This document shows, piece after piece, positions 1 through 9,150 of a DNA stretch of 64,000 bases. Position 1 is the first letter of the stretch, and every line of letters starts with the position of its first letter. Under the pieces are notes generated by a model, which was not told the origin of the DNA, ran no database searches, and was given only the letters and a program-made list of their open reading frames with translations. The position numbers and the translations under genes were made by a program. Origin of the DNA: Arthrobacter zhaoxinii (lineage in GTDB: Bacteria > Actinomycetota > Actinomycetes > Actinomycetales > Micrococcaceae); NCBI RefSeq assembly GCF_025244925.1, contig NZ_CP104275.1, positions 682,001 through 746,000 on the forward strand, read 5' to 3'.

Positions 1-1167
1 GCCATTCTGGGCGCCATGTTCCTGATGGCCACCAGTGCCATCGGACCCGGATTCATCACCCAGACCACCGTGTTTACCGTTCAGCTCGGGGCGGCCTTTG
101 CGTTCGCCATCCTGGTGTCGATCCTGGTGGACATCGCCGTCCAGCTGAATGTCTGGCGGATTATCGGCATTTCCGGGCTGCGGGCCCAGGTGCTGGGCAA
201 CAAGGTCCTCCCCGGGGCCGGACTGGTGCTCGCGATTCTGGTGTTCATCGGCGGACTCGTCTTCAACGTGGGCAATGTGGCCGGTACCGGCCTGGGATTG
301 AACGCCATGCTCGGCCTGGACCCGAAGATCGGTGCTGCTGCTTCCGCTCTGCTGGCCATCCTGATCTTCCTGTCCAAACGGGCCGGGCTTGCGCTGGACC
401 GGGTGGTGGTGGTCCTTGGTGCCCTGATGATCCTGCTGATGCTTTACGTCGCCATTGTTGCCGGACCTCCGGTAGGGAGCGCGCTGAAGAACACCGTCCT
501 GCCCGAGCAAGTGGATTTCCTGGCCATTACCACCCTGATCGGAGGGACGGTCGGTGGATACATCACTTACGCCGGGGCGCATCGGATGGTTGACTCGGGA
601 AATTCCGGGCTCGAAAACATCAAGCCCATTACCCGTGCTGCTCTGTTGGGTGTGATTGTCACCGGGGTGATGCGGGTACTGCTGTTCCTGGCCGTTTTGG
701 GTGTGGTTGCCGGGGGAGCGGTACTGAGCGGAGAGAATCTGGCTGCCGATGCCTTCCGCATCGCTGCTGGAGAGATTGGCATCAGGTTCTTCGGCATTGT
801 GTTCTGGGCTGCGGCCCTGACCTCGGTAATTGGTGCCTCGTACACATCCGTTTCCTTCGTCACCAAGCTTTCCGGCACCGATCGTGTCCGGAACCTGCTC
901 ACGGTGGCGTTCATCGCGGTCTGTGCGGGAGCCTATCTGCTGCTGGGCCAGCCGCCGCAGACACTGCTGGTTTTTGCAGGGGCTTTCAACGGGCTCATTC
1001 TGCCGCTCGGGTTTGCCATCCTGCTGTGGGCTGCCTGGCGGCGCCGGGACCTCCTGTCCGGGTATCAGTATCCGCGGTGGCTGCTCATCGTCGGTGTCCT
1101 GGCCTGGCTGTTGACCCTGTACCTTGGCTGGAATTCGCTTGCCGGTCTGCAGGCTCTGTGGGCATAA
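1..1167 (+). CDS. NRAMP-family divalent metal/YcsG-like transporter, 5' end outside window
   Basis: Membrane transporter of the NRAMP superfamily, closest in feel to the YcsG branch that accompanies 5-oxoprolinase (pxp) genes. The frame is open from base 1 with no stop, and the residues just before the first ATG (base 16) continue the conserved family start, so the gene begins upstream and about 388 residues are visible. The TSAIGPGF stretch near the start matches the first-helix DPGN-like region of the family. About ten hydrophobic segments follow up to the stop at 1165-1167. It is separated from the pxp operon by an HNH gene and lies on the opposite strand, so it cannot be cotranscribed with it. 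The substrate is unknown; YcsG relatives are suspected to serve the same pathway rather than metal uptake. Confidence 0.85.
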   Translation, partial: AILGAMFLMATSAIGPGFITQTTVFTVQLGAAFAFAILVSILVDIAVQLNVWRIIGISGLRAQVLGNKVLPGAGLVLAILVFIGGLVFNVGNVAGTGLGLNAMLGLDPKIGAAASALLAILIFLSKRAGLALDRVVVVLGALMILLMLYVAIVAGPPVGSALKNTVLPEQVDFLAITTLIGGTVGGYITYAGAHRMVDSGNSGLENIKPITRAALLGVIVTGVMRVLLFLAVLGVVAGGAVLSGENLAADAFRIAAGEIGIRFFGIVFWAAALTSVIGASYTSVSFVTKLSGTDRVRNLLTVAFIAVCAGAYLLLGQPPQTLLVFAGAFNGLILPLGFAILLWAAWRRRDLLSGYQYPRWLLIVGVLAWLLTLYLGWNSLAGLQALWA

Positions 1168-1170
1168 GGC

Positions 1171-1231
1171 TTTGTGTAAATCGGGCTCTGCGAACACAAG
1201 GTTTCGTGTAAAAGGCTCTGTGAACACAAGA
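1171..1231. repeat. Two imperfect 30-31 bp tandem repeats after the transporter gene
   Basis: Unit 1 (1171-1201) and unit 2 (1202-1231) share the pattern TTT-G/CGTGTAAA, then GGCTCTG, then GAACACAAG. The outer parts (TTTGTGT and ACACAAG) are also mutually complementary, so each unit can fold back. They lie between two convergent genes and could act as a weak bidirectional terminator, but no T-tract is visible. Confidence 0.6.
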
Positions 1232-1316
1232 CCTTAGGGACCTAGCCGGTACACCATGGCTCCTTCGATCCACGGTCCGGACGTCGGCAGCTGCATAGTC
1301 ATCGGCGCATATCCGC

Positions 1317-3110
1317 TCAGAAGGGTGGAGGCTCGCAAGCAGCGGCATAGTGCTCGTTGCGGCCCTGATCCGCGGAGGCTGCTCCATTCCCTGGTGTCGC
1401 TCCGTACGTCGAGGCTGCTCCATACGTCGAGGCTGATCCATACGCTGAGGCAGCTTCAGACGTTGGTGGCGCGTTATAGGCAGGTCTCGTTCCGGCTGGT
1501 ACGGAGTCTTGGTGCAGTCCGGCCTTGTTCCCATCCGTCTCGTTCTCACCCATCTCGTTCCCACCCATCTGGAGGTGCGCCCGTGTCTGGTACTTCCGCC
1601 CGGCCGGAGACGTCCACTCGAGAAGCCCCGGTTCAGGTTGCCGGGCGGTCCAGAAACCAGCGGTTTTAAGGGCGTGGTGTTTTCGGCAAAGGCATTCGAG
1701 GTTCCCATGGTCAGTTGGTCCTCCTCTGGCCCACGGAATGGTGTGGTCGATCTCGGCGGTGAGTGCGTTGGCCGAGCAGCCCGGAAAGCGGCAGGTCGAA
1801 TCCCGGGCCTGCAACCAACGGCGGAGTCCCGGAGGTACCCGCCGTTGCCTACCGACGCTGAGGATCTCACCGGTGTCGCCATCCTGCAGCAGCCCGGTCC
1901 AATGTCCGATGCTGCGCACCAGTTCCCGGGCCGAATCCGCGCTGATCGGTCCGTATCCATGCAGTTCTGCGGGACGGTTGTCCAAACCGAGCAGGGTTTC
2001 CGCATTGATCAGGACCATTACTTCGGCTTTCACCCGCGGTCCAAGCGGAGCGACTGTCCGTCCGGAGGTCTGCCTGGTATTTGGAGCGGCCGTGGCGGAA
2101 AAACTATTCGGGGCGGAAACACGGACGGCTCCAGCGGGGGAGTGATCAGAACGCGAAGGCACTTGATTGGAAGGCGCTTGGTTGGAAAAAGCCGGGTCGG
2201 AAGGTGCATTGGGTGGGCGGGCGGATGTCCTGCCGCGACGGTCGCTTCGGGATGAATCGAAACTCGTGCGCTCGCCGCGCCCGACGGTGCGGCTTTCACC
2301 GAGGAGCAGGGATACCAAGATGTCCGCCCGCAGCTGGTCAACGGTTCGGGGATCACCGGCCGCCTGTTCGGAGCGGGCACACGTCGTCAAACCGGTAAAG
2401 ATGGCTTGGCCTTCGGGTGCAGGAAGACGGGCCGATAGGAAGCACATCCCATCCAACTGAGGTTCGAGGCACACCCTGCGGTCATTTCTAGCCTGACGGT
2501 GGCGGACATTCATGTCCGCTTCCGGCACCAGTGCCTCATACAGCCTCCGGGCTTTGCGCTCCAGCTGCGCAGCGGTCAGGCCCTGCGCTTCGCTCAGCAG
2601 GTGGTTCTCCAGTTTGGCGCGAGTGGTCTCCGGTAGCGAAACGACCGAGGAACAGATGATCTGTGCCTTGCGGTAGCTGAGTCTGCCCGCTTCCAGCTCA
2701 GCCAGTACGGCGGGGCACCCGGAGCAAAGCGTGGACGAATCAATCACAAGACGCTGGGCAGTCATGGGAGGGAGGGACAGGAGCGCGCCTATCTCCGAAG
2801 CCGCCAGTCGGAAAGCGGTCTGGGAATCGCACAAGGCGTCCAGAGTCCCGTCCGGATCCACGTCGCGGGTGACCAATGCTTCGAACCGCGATACGGCCCG
2901 GGCCTGTTGTGCCTGCGCCCACCCGATAAGAGCGTCCAGGCGTTCCAGTATCCGCAGGAGGTCGTCGCGTCCGAGGGCTTGGACATTTTGGAGCCGCAGG
3001 TCGCCGCTGAGTCCGTCGGCAATTGAGGCAAATGAAGCCGGGTCGGTACAGGCATCACTGCCGGCGCTCGCCGACCCTGACTCCGACACGTGGAACTCGT
3101 ATGACTGCAT
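1317..3110 (-). CDS. HNH endonuclease signature protein with DUF222 domain
   Basis: A 597-residue member of the actinobacterial DUF222/HNH group (13E12 repeat family). The N-terminal half is the helical DUF222 domain. The HNH motif lies at about residues 440-490: a CxFPGC pair, then EIDHTIPWARGG, then CLCRKHH, which supplies the metal ligands. The middle (about 290-360) is low complexity, rich in Ser, Pro and Arg. The C-terminal 90 residues carry short repeats of Ser-Thr-Tyr-Gly-Ala and of Gly-Asn-Glu-Met type, encoded by near-identical DNA repeats at roughly 1400-1460 and 1530-1570. Such genes occur in many copies per genome in this group and no function has been settled. It sits between the YcsG-like transporter and the pxp operon, and so may have inserted there. 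Confidence 0.88.
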   Translation of the reverse strand: MQSYEFHVSESGSASAGSDACTDPASFASIADGLSGDLRLQNVQALGRDDLLRILERLDALIGWAQAQQARAVSRFEALVTRDVDPDGTLDALCDSQTAFRLAASEIGALLSLPPMTAQRLVIDSSTLCSGCPAVLAELEAGRLSYRKAQIICSSVVSLPETTRAKLENHLLSEAQGLTAAQLERKARRLYEALVPEADMNVRHRQARNDRRVCLEPQLDGMCFLSARLPAPEGQAIFTGLTTCARSEQAAGDPRTVDQLRADILVSLLLGESRTVGRGERTSFDSSRSDRRGRTSARPPNAPSDPAFSNQAPSNQVPSRSDHSPAGAVRVSAPNSFSATAAPNTRQTSGRTVAPLGPRVKAEVMVLINAETLLGLDNRPAELHGYGPISADSARELVRSIGHWTGLLQDGDTGEILSVGRQRRVPPGLRRWLQARDSTCRFPGCSANALTAEIDHTIPWARGGPTDHGNLECLCRKHHALKTAGFWTARQPEPGLLEWTSPAGRKYQTRAHLQMGGNEMGENETDGNKAGLHQDSVPAGTRPAYNAPPTSEAASAYGSASTYGAASTYGATPGNGAASADQGRNEHYAAACEPPPF

Positions 3111-3541
3111 GAACTGATTCCATCAAGAGGCGGGGCGCCTGTCGGCAGCAGTGAGCGCGGTTGTGGAGAACCAGTCGGTGCCATGCAGGAAGTCTCAACT
3201 GTGGAGGAAGAGTGCGGATGGCCGGGACAGTAAACGAAATGGATGGAGCGGGGAGGTGAAGCGGTGGGGCAGATCGCCGGCAGGGTGCCAGCGGGGGACA
3301 CGGGAGGTGCGGCGGTGGACCCGGCAGGTGCGGCGGTGGTACGGGAACGGGAACGGGAACGGGAAGCGGGGGAGGGGGGCGGTGGTAGTGCGGGAATCGG
3401 GAAGCAGTAGGTGGAGCGGCGCGTTAGAGCGGTGGATGGAGCGACGGGGTAGGGGCAGGTGGAACCGCAGGTTCGAGCAGTGGGACTTGGAGTGAACAGG
3501 CAGGGGAAACTAGGCAACCCCGGATGATCAACCCCCAAGGC
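3111..3541. other. Gene-free G-rich spacer with short repeats
   Basis: No credible gene is seen in these 431 bases. The middle is strongly purine-rich on the plus strand. It holds a hexamer run of CGGGAA repeated four times (about 3342-3365) and two copies of CAGGTGCGGCGGTGG. The downstream edge is the 3' end of the biotin carboxylase gene. The promoter of the HNH gene must lie close to base 3111, but no convincing -35/-10 pair is visible. Confidence 0.6.
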
Positions 3542-5284
3542 TCAGGAACGGATCTCCCCAAACGAATCCCCACGCCCAACGGCGGTCCCGGGCTCAATAT
3601 CAGCACGGGAGAAAGCACCCGCACGGTGTGCACGGACAGTGGTCTCCATCTTCATGGCCTCCAGTACCGCCACGGGATCGCCTTCGGCCAGCTCCGCACC
3701 GTCGTCGGCGACCCACTTCACCAGGTTTCCGGCCATGGGAGAGGCGAGCACGGCGTCGTCGACCCCCGTAGCGCCTGCCGAACCCGCCCCAGCACCAGCA
3801 CCAGAACCACCCGCGCGCAACGCATTCAAAAGCGCAGCCGGAACCCCAACCCGCACAGCCCGGCCGTCGACGTCGATGGTCACCGTTTCCCGCTCGGCAC
3901 CGGACACCGACGCAGCAATTTCCGGCGAAGCAGCCAACGGTTCGGCAAATTCCGACTCAATCCACGTGGTGTAGACGCCCAACCGATCGGCACGGGTAAA
4001 CGCTTCAGAGCGGACGACAGCACGATGGAAGGGAACAACCGTAGGTACGCCACGGATCACCAGCTCGTCCAGCGCAGCCCGGGCACGACGCAAAGCCTGC
4101 GGCCGGTCCTCGCCCCAGACGATCAGCTTGGCCATCAACGAGTCATACTCGGCAGGCACCACAGAGCCGGACCGCACACCGGAATCCATCCGGATCCCGG
4201 GACCGGTCGGCGGCTCGAACGCCTCCACAAGACCCGGTCCAGGCAGGAAGCCCCGCGCGGGATCCTCGGCGTTGAGCCGGAACTCGAACGCATGCCCGTA
4301 CGGAACGGGATCTTCAGTGAGGGACAGTGGCAGCCCGTCAGCAATCCGGAACTGCTCCCGGACCAGGTCGACGCCGGTGGTCTCCTCGGTGACCGGATGC
4401 TCGACCTGCAGCCGGGTGTTGACTTCCAGGAAACTGATCAGCCCGTCCGGGGAGACCAGGTATTCGACCGTCCCGGCACCGGTATAGCCGGTCTCCCGGC
4501 AGATGGCTTTGGCCGATTCGTGGATGGTCGCGCGCTGCTCGGAACTCAGAAACGGTGCGGGCGCTTCCTCCACAAGTTTCTGGTTCCGCCGCTGCAGCGA
4601 ACAGTCGCGGGTGCCGACGACGACGACGTTCCCGTGCGTGTCGGCCAGCACCTGCGCCTCCACGTGCCGGGGCCTGTCGAGGAACCGTTCCGCAAAACAC
4701 TCGCCGCGGCCAAACGCGGAAACAGCTTCACGCACCGCGGATTCGAACGCGTCCTCCACATCCTCCATCCGCCGGACGATTTTCATGCCGCGTCCACCGC
4801 CGCCGAACGCCGCCTTGATCGCCACCGGCAGCCCGTGCTCCTCGGCAAACGCGCGGACCTCTTCAGCACTGGAAGCCGGGCCCTCGGTGCCCGGAACCAG
4901 CGGTGCGCCGGCCCGGACAGCAATCTCCCGCGCAGTGACCTTATTGCCCAGGTCGCGGATGGCCTGCGGTGACGGACCGATCCAGGTCAACCCGGCGTCG
5001 AGCACCGCCTGCGCAAAGTCCGCATTCTCCGAAAGAAACCCGTAACCGGGATGCACCGCGTCGGCCCCTGCCCGGCGCGCGGCGTCGATCAGCTTCGGAA
5101 TATTCAGATATGTGTCCGCACCGGAGGCACCGCCCAATGCATAGGCCTCATCGGCGATCCGTACGTGCAGCGCGTCGGCGTCGGGCTCCGAGTACACGGC
5201 CGCCGAGACGATTCCGGCGTCCGAGCAGGCACGGGCCACACGCACCGCAATCTCGCCGCGGTTGGCGATCAGGACCTTTTTCAT
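3542..5284 (-). CDS. Fused biotin carboxylase / biotin carboxyl carrier protein
   Basis: A 580-residue acyl-CoA-carboxylase alpha-type subunit. It starts [13 protein letters not shown], the classic biotin carboxylase opening, followed by an ATP-grasp domain with a glycine-rich loop ([11 protein letters not shown], about residues 160-170) and the [14 protein letters not shown] active-site block (about 287-300). A short linker leads to a C-terminal biotinyl domain whose EAMKMET motif carries the biotin-accepting lysine. It is the third gene of the pxpA-pxpBC operon; its ATG overlaps the pxpBC stop by 4 bases. The location suggests it serves the PxpC-like carboxyltransferase-related subunit rather than fatty acid synthesis. 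A role as a general acetyl/propionyl-CoA carboxylase subunit cannot be excluded. Confidence 0.9.
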   Translation of the reverse strand: MKKVLIANRGEIAVRVARACSDAGIVSAAVYSEPDADALHVRIADEAYALGGASGADTYLNIPKLIDAARRAGADAVHPGYGFLSENADFAQAVLDAGLTWIGPSPQAIRDLGNKVTAREIAVRAGAPLVPGTEGPASSAEEVRAFAEEHGLPVAIKAAFGGGGRGMKIVRRMEDVEDAFESAVREAVSAFGRGECFAERFLDRPRHVEAQVLADTHGNVVVVGTRDCSLQRRNQKLVEEAPAPFLSSEQRATIHESAKAICRETGYTGAGTVEYLVSPDGLISFLEVNTRLQVEHPVTEETTGVDLVREQFRIADGLPLSLTEDPVPYGHAFEFRLNAEDPARGFLPGPGLVEAFEPPTGPGIRMDSGVRSGSVVPAEYDSLMAKLIVWGEDRPQALRRARAALDELVIRGVPTVVPFHRAVVRSEAFTRADRLGVYTTWIESEFAEPLAASPEIAASVSGAERETVTIDVDGRAVRVGVPAALLNALRAGGSGAGAGAGSAGATGVDDAVLASPMAGNLVKWVADDGAELAEGDPVAVLEAMKMETTVRAHRAGAFSRADIEPGTAVGRGDSFGEIRS

Positions 5285-6987
5285 GGGGTTCCTTCCGGAA
5301 ACAGGGCGGCCGTGTCCTCAGCGCCGAGCGGTGTCAGGGTATCGGGATCAACAAAAACAAAGCGCACCGGGTGCCCGGGCGGCAGCTGCGCGGCCACGGG
5401 CAGGTCCTGCGGAACGACGACGGCGATCACGGGGTAGCCGCCGGTGACCGGATGGTCGGCCAGGAAGAGGACGGGCAGGCCCGACGGCGGCACCTGCAGC
5501 GAGCCGGCAACCACACCTTCACTGGCCAGTTCCCCGTTCCCGGCGCGGTGCAGCGGCTGCGCCGCGGCGTCCTCCGGGTCGGTCGCCAGCCGCACGCCGA
5601 TCCGGTTGGACTCGTTGGTAGTGAACCAGACGGAGCGGGTCAGGGCCGCGGCGGCGTCGGGCCCGAACCAGTCCTGCCGCGGGCCGGCGGTGATCCGCAG
5701 GAGGGTCGGGGTGGTTCCGTCACCGAGAGCGCCCACGCCGCCGGGCGCACCCAACGACGACGGCTCGGGCGCCCCGACCGGAACCACACCGGACACCGCG
5801 CCCACCGGTAGCCGTGCCCCGGTGTCCAACGCCGGCGGACCGATGCCGCTCATGGTGTCCGTGCTCCGGCTGCCAAGGACCGGCGCCACCGCAATCCCGC
5901 CGCGCACCGCGACATAGCTGCGTACTCCGCGGAAGGGAGAGCCAAGGGTCAGGATCTCGCCGTCGAGCAAGGCAAAGGGAGCGTTCAGCGGTGCAGGACG
6001 GTCCCGGGCACCGTCGGGGGAGACGACGGCGGCGGGCAGCTCCGCGCCGGCAAGGGCCAGGACGGCATCGCCGCGGGCCACCAGTTCCAGTCCGCCGAAA
6101 AGGTTCTCGATTATGGCGGCGTCGGGAGGGTTGCCGACCAGCCGGTTGGCCTGCCGCGCGGAACGGAGGTCTGCGGCACCGGACACGGAGACGCCGAGAT
6201 CGGCATACCCGGGGCGGCCCAGATCCTCGATGAGGGACTGGAGGCCGGGGCTGCGGACCTCCAGCGAGGTGCCGGAGGCAGCAGGTGCGGCAGACGGTTC
6301 GGCAGCAGGTGCTTCGGCCGGCTCGTCCGAAACGACAGCGGTCTGCACCAATTCCCGAACCGGCTTAAACCAGACCGAATCGCCGGGCCGGATGAGTGCC
6401 GGTGAATCCCGAGCCAGGTCCCACATCACAGCATTCGTGCGGCCGATCAGCTGCCAGCCGCCGGGGGATTCGCGCGGATAGACCGCCGAATAGTCGCCCG
6501 CGAGCGCCACCGACCCGGCCGGCACCGCAGTGCGGGGAGTACTGCGGCGGGGAACCTTCAGCACCGGGTCGCCGCCCACCAGATAGGTGAACCCGGGCGC
6601 AAATCCGCCGAATCCGCCGGTCCAGGCGGTACCGGTGTGTGCCTTGATCACTGCGTCTTCGGACAGGCCGGTGAGCCGGGCAACCTCGGCGAGGTCCCCG
6701 CCGTCGTACACCGTCTCGATGGTCACCGTCCGCGCATCCGGCACCTCGCCGTGCGTGAGGTCCAGCGCCTCAATGAGTCCTTCAGCGGCAACTGTTTCCC
6801 GCCGGCCGGCAAACCGGACGAGGACGGTGGCGGCGGCAGCCAGCACATCCACCTGCCCGGGCAGCGGCCTGGCGCGGAGCTCGGCGGAGAGGGCGACGAC
6901 GTCGGACAGCGACTCGAGCTCGACCAGCAGCGCGCGCGTCCCGGCCGGCCGGATGCCCCGGATGCGCGTGCCCCCGCCCCCGCTCAC
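5281..6987 (-). CDS. 5-oxoprolinase subunits B and C fused (KipI-KipA / PxpB-PxpC)
   Basis: A 568-residue fusion. Residues 1-210 match PxpB/KipI: an N-terminal small domain, then the cyclophilin-like part with [11 protein letters not shown] near residue 127 and [12 protein letters not shown] near 170. An Ala/Pro/Glu linker (about 220-243) leads to the PxpC/KipA domain, which opens with [18 protein letters not shown] and ends with [10 protein letters not shown]. In Bacillus subtilis PxpABC cleaves 5-oxoproline to glutamate with ATP; the fused form is common in actinobacteria. The start overlaps pxpA by 4 bases (stop/start coupling) and the end overlaps the biotin carboxylase gene by 4 bases. 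All three genes are therefore one translationally coupled operon. Confidence 0.92.
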   Translation of the reverse strand: MSGGGGTRIRGIRPAGTRALLVELESLSDVVALSAELRARPLPGQVDVLAAAATVLVRFAGRRETVAAEGLIEALDLTHGEVPDARTVTIETVYDGGDLAEVARLTGLSEDAVIKAHTGTAWTGGFGGFAPGFTYLVGGDPVLKVPRRSTPRTAVPAGSVALAGDYSAVYPRESPGGWQLIGRTNAVMWDLARDSPALIRPGDSVWFKPVRELVQTAVVSDEPAEAPAAEPSAAPAASGTSLEVRSPGLQSLIEDLGRPGYADLGVSVSGAADLRSARQANRLVGNPPDAAIIENLFGGLELVARGDAVLALAGAELPAAVVSPDGARDRPAPLNAPFALLDGEILTLGSPFRGVRSYVAVRGGIAVAPVLGSRSTDTMSGIGPPALDTGARLPVGAVSGVVPVGAPEPSSLGAPGGVGALGDGTTPTLLRITAGPRQDWFGPDAAAALTRSVWFTTNESNRIGVRLATDPEDAAAQPLHRAGNGELASEGVVAGSLQVPPSGLPVLFLADHPVTGGYPVIAVVVPQDLPVAAQLPPGHPVRFVFVDPDTLTPLGAEDTAALFPEGTP

Positions 6988-7742
6988 ACGAAACTCGAAA
7001 TACTCACGCCGGCGTCTTCCAGCCCGGCGCGGACCGCCTTCGCCATCGCGACCGCTCCGGCAGTATCGCCGTGGACGCAGATCGATTCGGCGGACATCGG
7101 AATCTCGGTGCCGTCGATAGCGGTGATAGTGCCCTGCGTGGCGAGGCGGACCATGTTGGCGGTGACCGTACCGGCGTCGGAAATCACCGCGTTGGACTCG
7201 CGGCGGGAGACGAGCGTGCCGTCGGGGTTGTAGTTGCGGTCAGCGAAGGCTTCAGCCACGCCGCGCAGGCCGGAGTCGGCAGCCATCTCCAGGGCAACGG
7301 CGCCGGGCAGCAGCAGGACGGGCAGGTCCTTATTGAAGGTCCGGACCGCGTCGACGACGGCACGGGCGTGCACCTCGTGGCGGACGATGGTGTTGTAGAG
7401 GGCGCCGTGCGGCTTCACGTAGCGGACCTCGGATCCCGCTGCGCGGGCCAGACCCTGCAGGGCACCGAGCTGGTACAGCACGTCGTTGAACAGTTCGGTG
7501 TAGGAGCAGTCCAGGAATCGGCGGCCGAACCCGGCCAGGTCCCGGTAGGCCACGTGCGCGCCGATGGTGACTCCGGCGGCGACCGCGTCGCGGCAGGTCT
7601 GCGCAATGGTGGACGGATCGCCGGCATGGAAGCCGCAGGCCACGTTGGCGCTGGAAACGGACTCAAAGATCGCGGCGTCGTCGCCCATGGTCCAGTTGCC
7701 GAAGGATTCGCCCACGTCGCTGTTCAGGTCGATGACCGGCAT
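6984..7742 (-). CDS. pxpA: 5-oxoprolinase subunit A (LamB/YcsF family)
   Basis: A 252-residue LamB/YcsF protein, the usual family length. It starts [15 protein letters not shown], the conserved N terminus, followed by the metal-site-like ACGFHAGDP (about residues 40-48) and [10 protein letters not shown] (about 116-125). The frame is open further upstream to 8069, but the start at 7742 matches the family and has a GGAGG ribosome site 8 bases ahead. It is the first gene of an operon with the PxpB-PxpC fusion and the biotin carboxylase. Together they should hydrolyse 5-oxoproline (pyroglutamate) in the cytoplasm. Confidence 0.93.
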   Translation of the reverse strand: MPVIDLNSDVGESFGNWTMGDDAAIFESVSSANVACGFHAGDPSTIAQTCRDAVAAGVTIGAHVAYRDLAGFGRRFLDCSYTELFNDVLYQLGALQGLARAAGSEVRYVKPHGALYNTIVRHEVHARAVVDAVRTFNKDLPVLLLPGAVALEMAADSGLRGVAEAFADRNYNPDGTLVSRRESNAVISDAGTVTANMVRLATQGTITAIDGTEIPMSAESICVHGDTAGAVAMAKAVRAGLEDAGVSISSFV

Positions 7743-7986
7743 GGTGGAACCTCCGCGCTGATGGGGAACGCCGAATGGGGAGCATGGTGGGGAGCGTCCG
7801 GTATTAGTCTGCCCGGTCGGGTCCGTGTGTTCAATAATCTGCGGGCAGGCTCTGCAGGTTCGTAATTTTATTGATTCGGGGTGGAAATAGCGGTTAATCC
7901 AATCGAACAAAGCAGTGCATGGGTTGTTCGGCCCATTCCCGTCTAAGTTCTTTTCCCCTAGGGTTTCTCCACAAGGGGGAATTGGA

Positions 7987-8556
7987 ATGAGGGTAAAGCC
8001 GTTAGCTGTGTTGCTGTGCAGCTCAGTATTGCTGTCGGTCGGAATATCAGGCTGTACCGCATGGACCAAGGGTCCTCACAGCCCCGCGGCCGAGGACGTT
8101 ACGGAGCAAACGTCCCGGGAGTCGTACGACGAGTTCGTGGCGCAGATGGACGAGATTCTGGCGGTGACCGGAGAACCCACGGGATGGACCACGGAATTCG
8201 GCAGACCGTGGCCGCTGGAACCCGGCAATGTTCTGACCCCCGACGCCTGCGATCCAGAAAACTGGAGGACTTCGCCGTACCAGATATCGCTGCAGGTCCT
8301 TGGACCGGGCACTGACGACCTGCAGGCCGACCGCGATGCCATGATCCGCTATATGGAGGACCAGGGGATGCAGATCAGCGGGGTATTCGGGGATCCTTCG
8401 TATCCTGAAGGCGTGGCTTGGACCGTCTTTGGCCGTGCTGCGGACGGACGAACGATCCACTACGGAACAGGCACAGAGCGCCGGTCGGTCATCCTGCACG
8501 GAGAGTGCTCCAGCCATCCGTCCATGCGGGACGGCGTTTCGCAGGAAGCACCCTAA
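7987..8556 (+). CDS. Small secreted lipoprotein, first of a tandem pair
   Basis: A 189-residue protein with a lipoprotein signal peptide: two positive residues, a hydrophobic stretch, then the lipobox SGC at about residues 20-22. The start at 7987 is chosen over upstream in-frame ATG 7915 because it gives a proper signal peptide and has AGGGGGA 7 bases upstream. The mature part has few cysteines, two of which (CDPENW and HGECSS) recur in the next gene and could form a disulfide. No family was recognised. It is paralogous to the following gene, which starts 2 bases after this stop, and both are probably cotranscribed. Confidence 0.82.
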   Translation: MRVKPLAVLLCSSVLLSVGISGCTAWTKGPHSPAAEDVTEQTSRESYDEFVAQMDEILAVTGEPTGWTTEFGRPWPLEPGNVLTPDACDPENWRTSPYQISLQVLGPGTDDLQADRDAMIRYMEDQGMQISGVFGDPSYPEGVAWTVFGRAADGRTIHYGTGTERRSVILHGECSSHPSMRDGVSQEAP

Positions 8557-8558
8557 TC

Positions 8559-9143
8559 ATGGAACGTCTCCGGAAGAGCGGGCGGCTAACGCTTGTGCTG
8601 TCGTGCATGCTGACTTCTGTCGCCGCCGGCCTTTCAGGGTGCGCGGGCGGAACGGAGCAGCTCGGGGACCGTTCTGCGCCGCCTTCCACGGACCAAACGT
8701 CCCGGGAGTCCTACGACGAGTTCGTAGCGCAGATGGACGAGATTCTGGCGGTGACCGGAGAACCCACGGGATGGACCACGGAATTCGGCAAGCCATGGGG
8801 TGCTGACATGGATACCGTCCTGTTGCCGCGGGTCTGCGATCCGGACAACTGGGAGGACTCGCCTCATCGGATACAGCTGACGGTGGTCGGACCGGGTACT
8901 AAGGACCCTCAGGCCGACCGGGCTGCGATGATCGAGTACATGAAGGATCAGGGGATGGAAATCACCGGTCTCTTCGGGGACCCTTCCTACCCGGACGGCG
9001 TGTCCTGGGACGCTTCCGGCATAGGTCAGAATGGCTTGGAGATCACCTATGGCACGAGTTCCCAGTCACGGGTGGTGACTCTGCACGGAGAGTGCTCCAG
9101 TGATCCGTCCATGCAGGAGTCCGTCTCCCGGGAAGCACCCTGA
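8559..9143 (+). CDS. Small secreted lipoprotein, second of a tandem pair
   Basis: A 194-residue lipoprotein with signal peptide and lipobox LSGC near residue 27. It aligns end to end with the preceding lipoprotein. A block of 32 residues starting [13 protein letters not shown] is identical in both, and the DNA for it (8694-8790) differs from the first copy (8107-8203) at only 2 of 97 positions. The sequences diverge sharply on both sides of this block. This points to gene duplication followed by local gene conversion or strong constraint. The stop lies 7 bases from the end of the convergent FAD oxidoreductase gene. Function unknown. Confidence 0.82.
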   Translation: MERLRKSGRLTLVLSCMLTSVAAGLSGCAGGTEQLGDRSAPPSTDQTSRESYDEFVAQMDEILAVTGEPTGWTTEFGKPWGADMDTVLLPRVCDPDNWEDSPHRIQLTVVGPGTKDPQADRAAMIEYMKDQGMEITGLFGDPSYPDGVSWDASGIGQNGLEITYGTSSQSRVVTLHGECSSDPSMQESVSREAP

Positions 9144-9150
9144 AGCCCAG

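Noticed and set aside
1400..1460. Short direct repeats taken at first for a CRISPR-like array
   Set aside because: They are in frame within the C terminus of the HNH/DUF222 gene and encode Ser-Thr-Tyr-Gly-Ala repeats; there are no spacers of uniform length and no cas genes.
3151..3495. 114-codon plus-strand frame in the G-rich spacer
   Set aside because: Arg/Gly/Trp-rich reading produced by the purine-rich repeats; no start signal or domain.
3524..4972. 482-codon plus-strand frame opposite the biotin carboxylase
   Set aside because: Antisense to the ATP-grasp and biotinyl motifs; Arg/His-rich without domain features.
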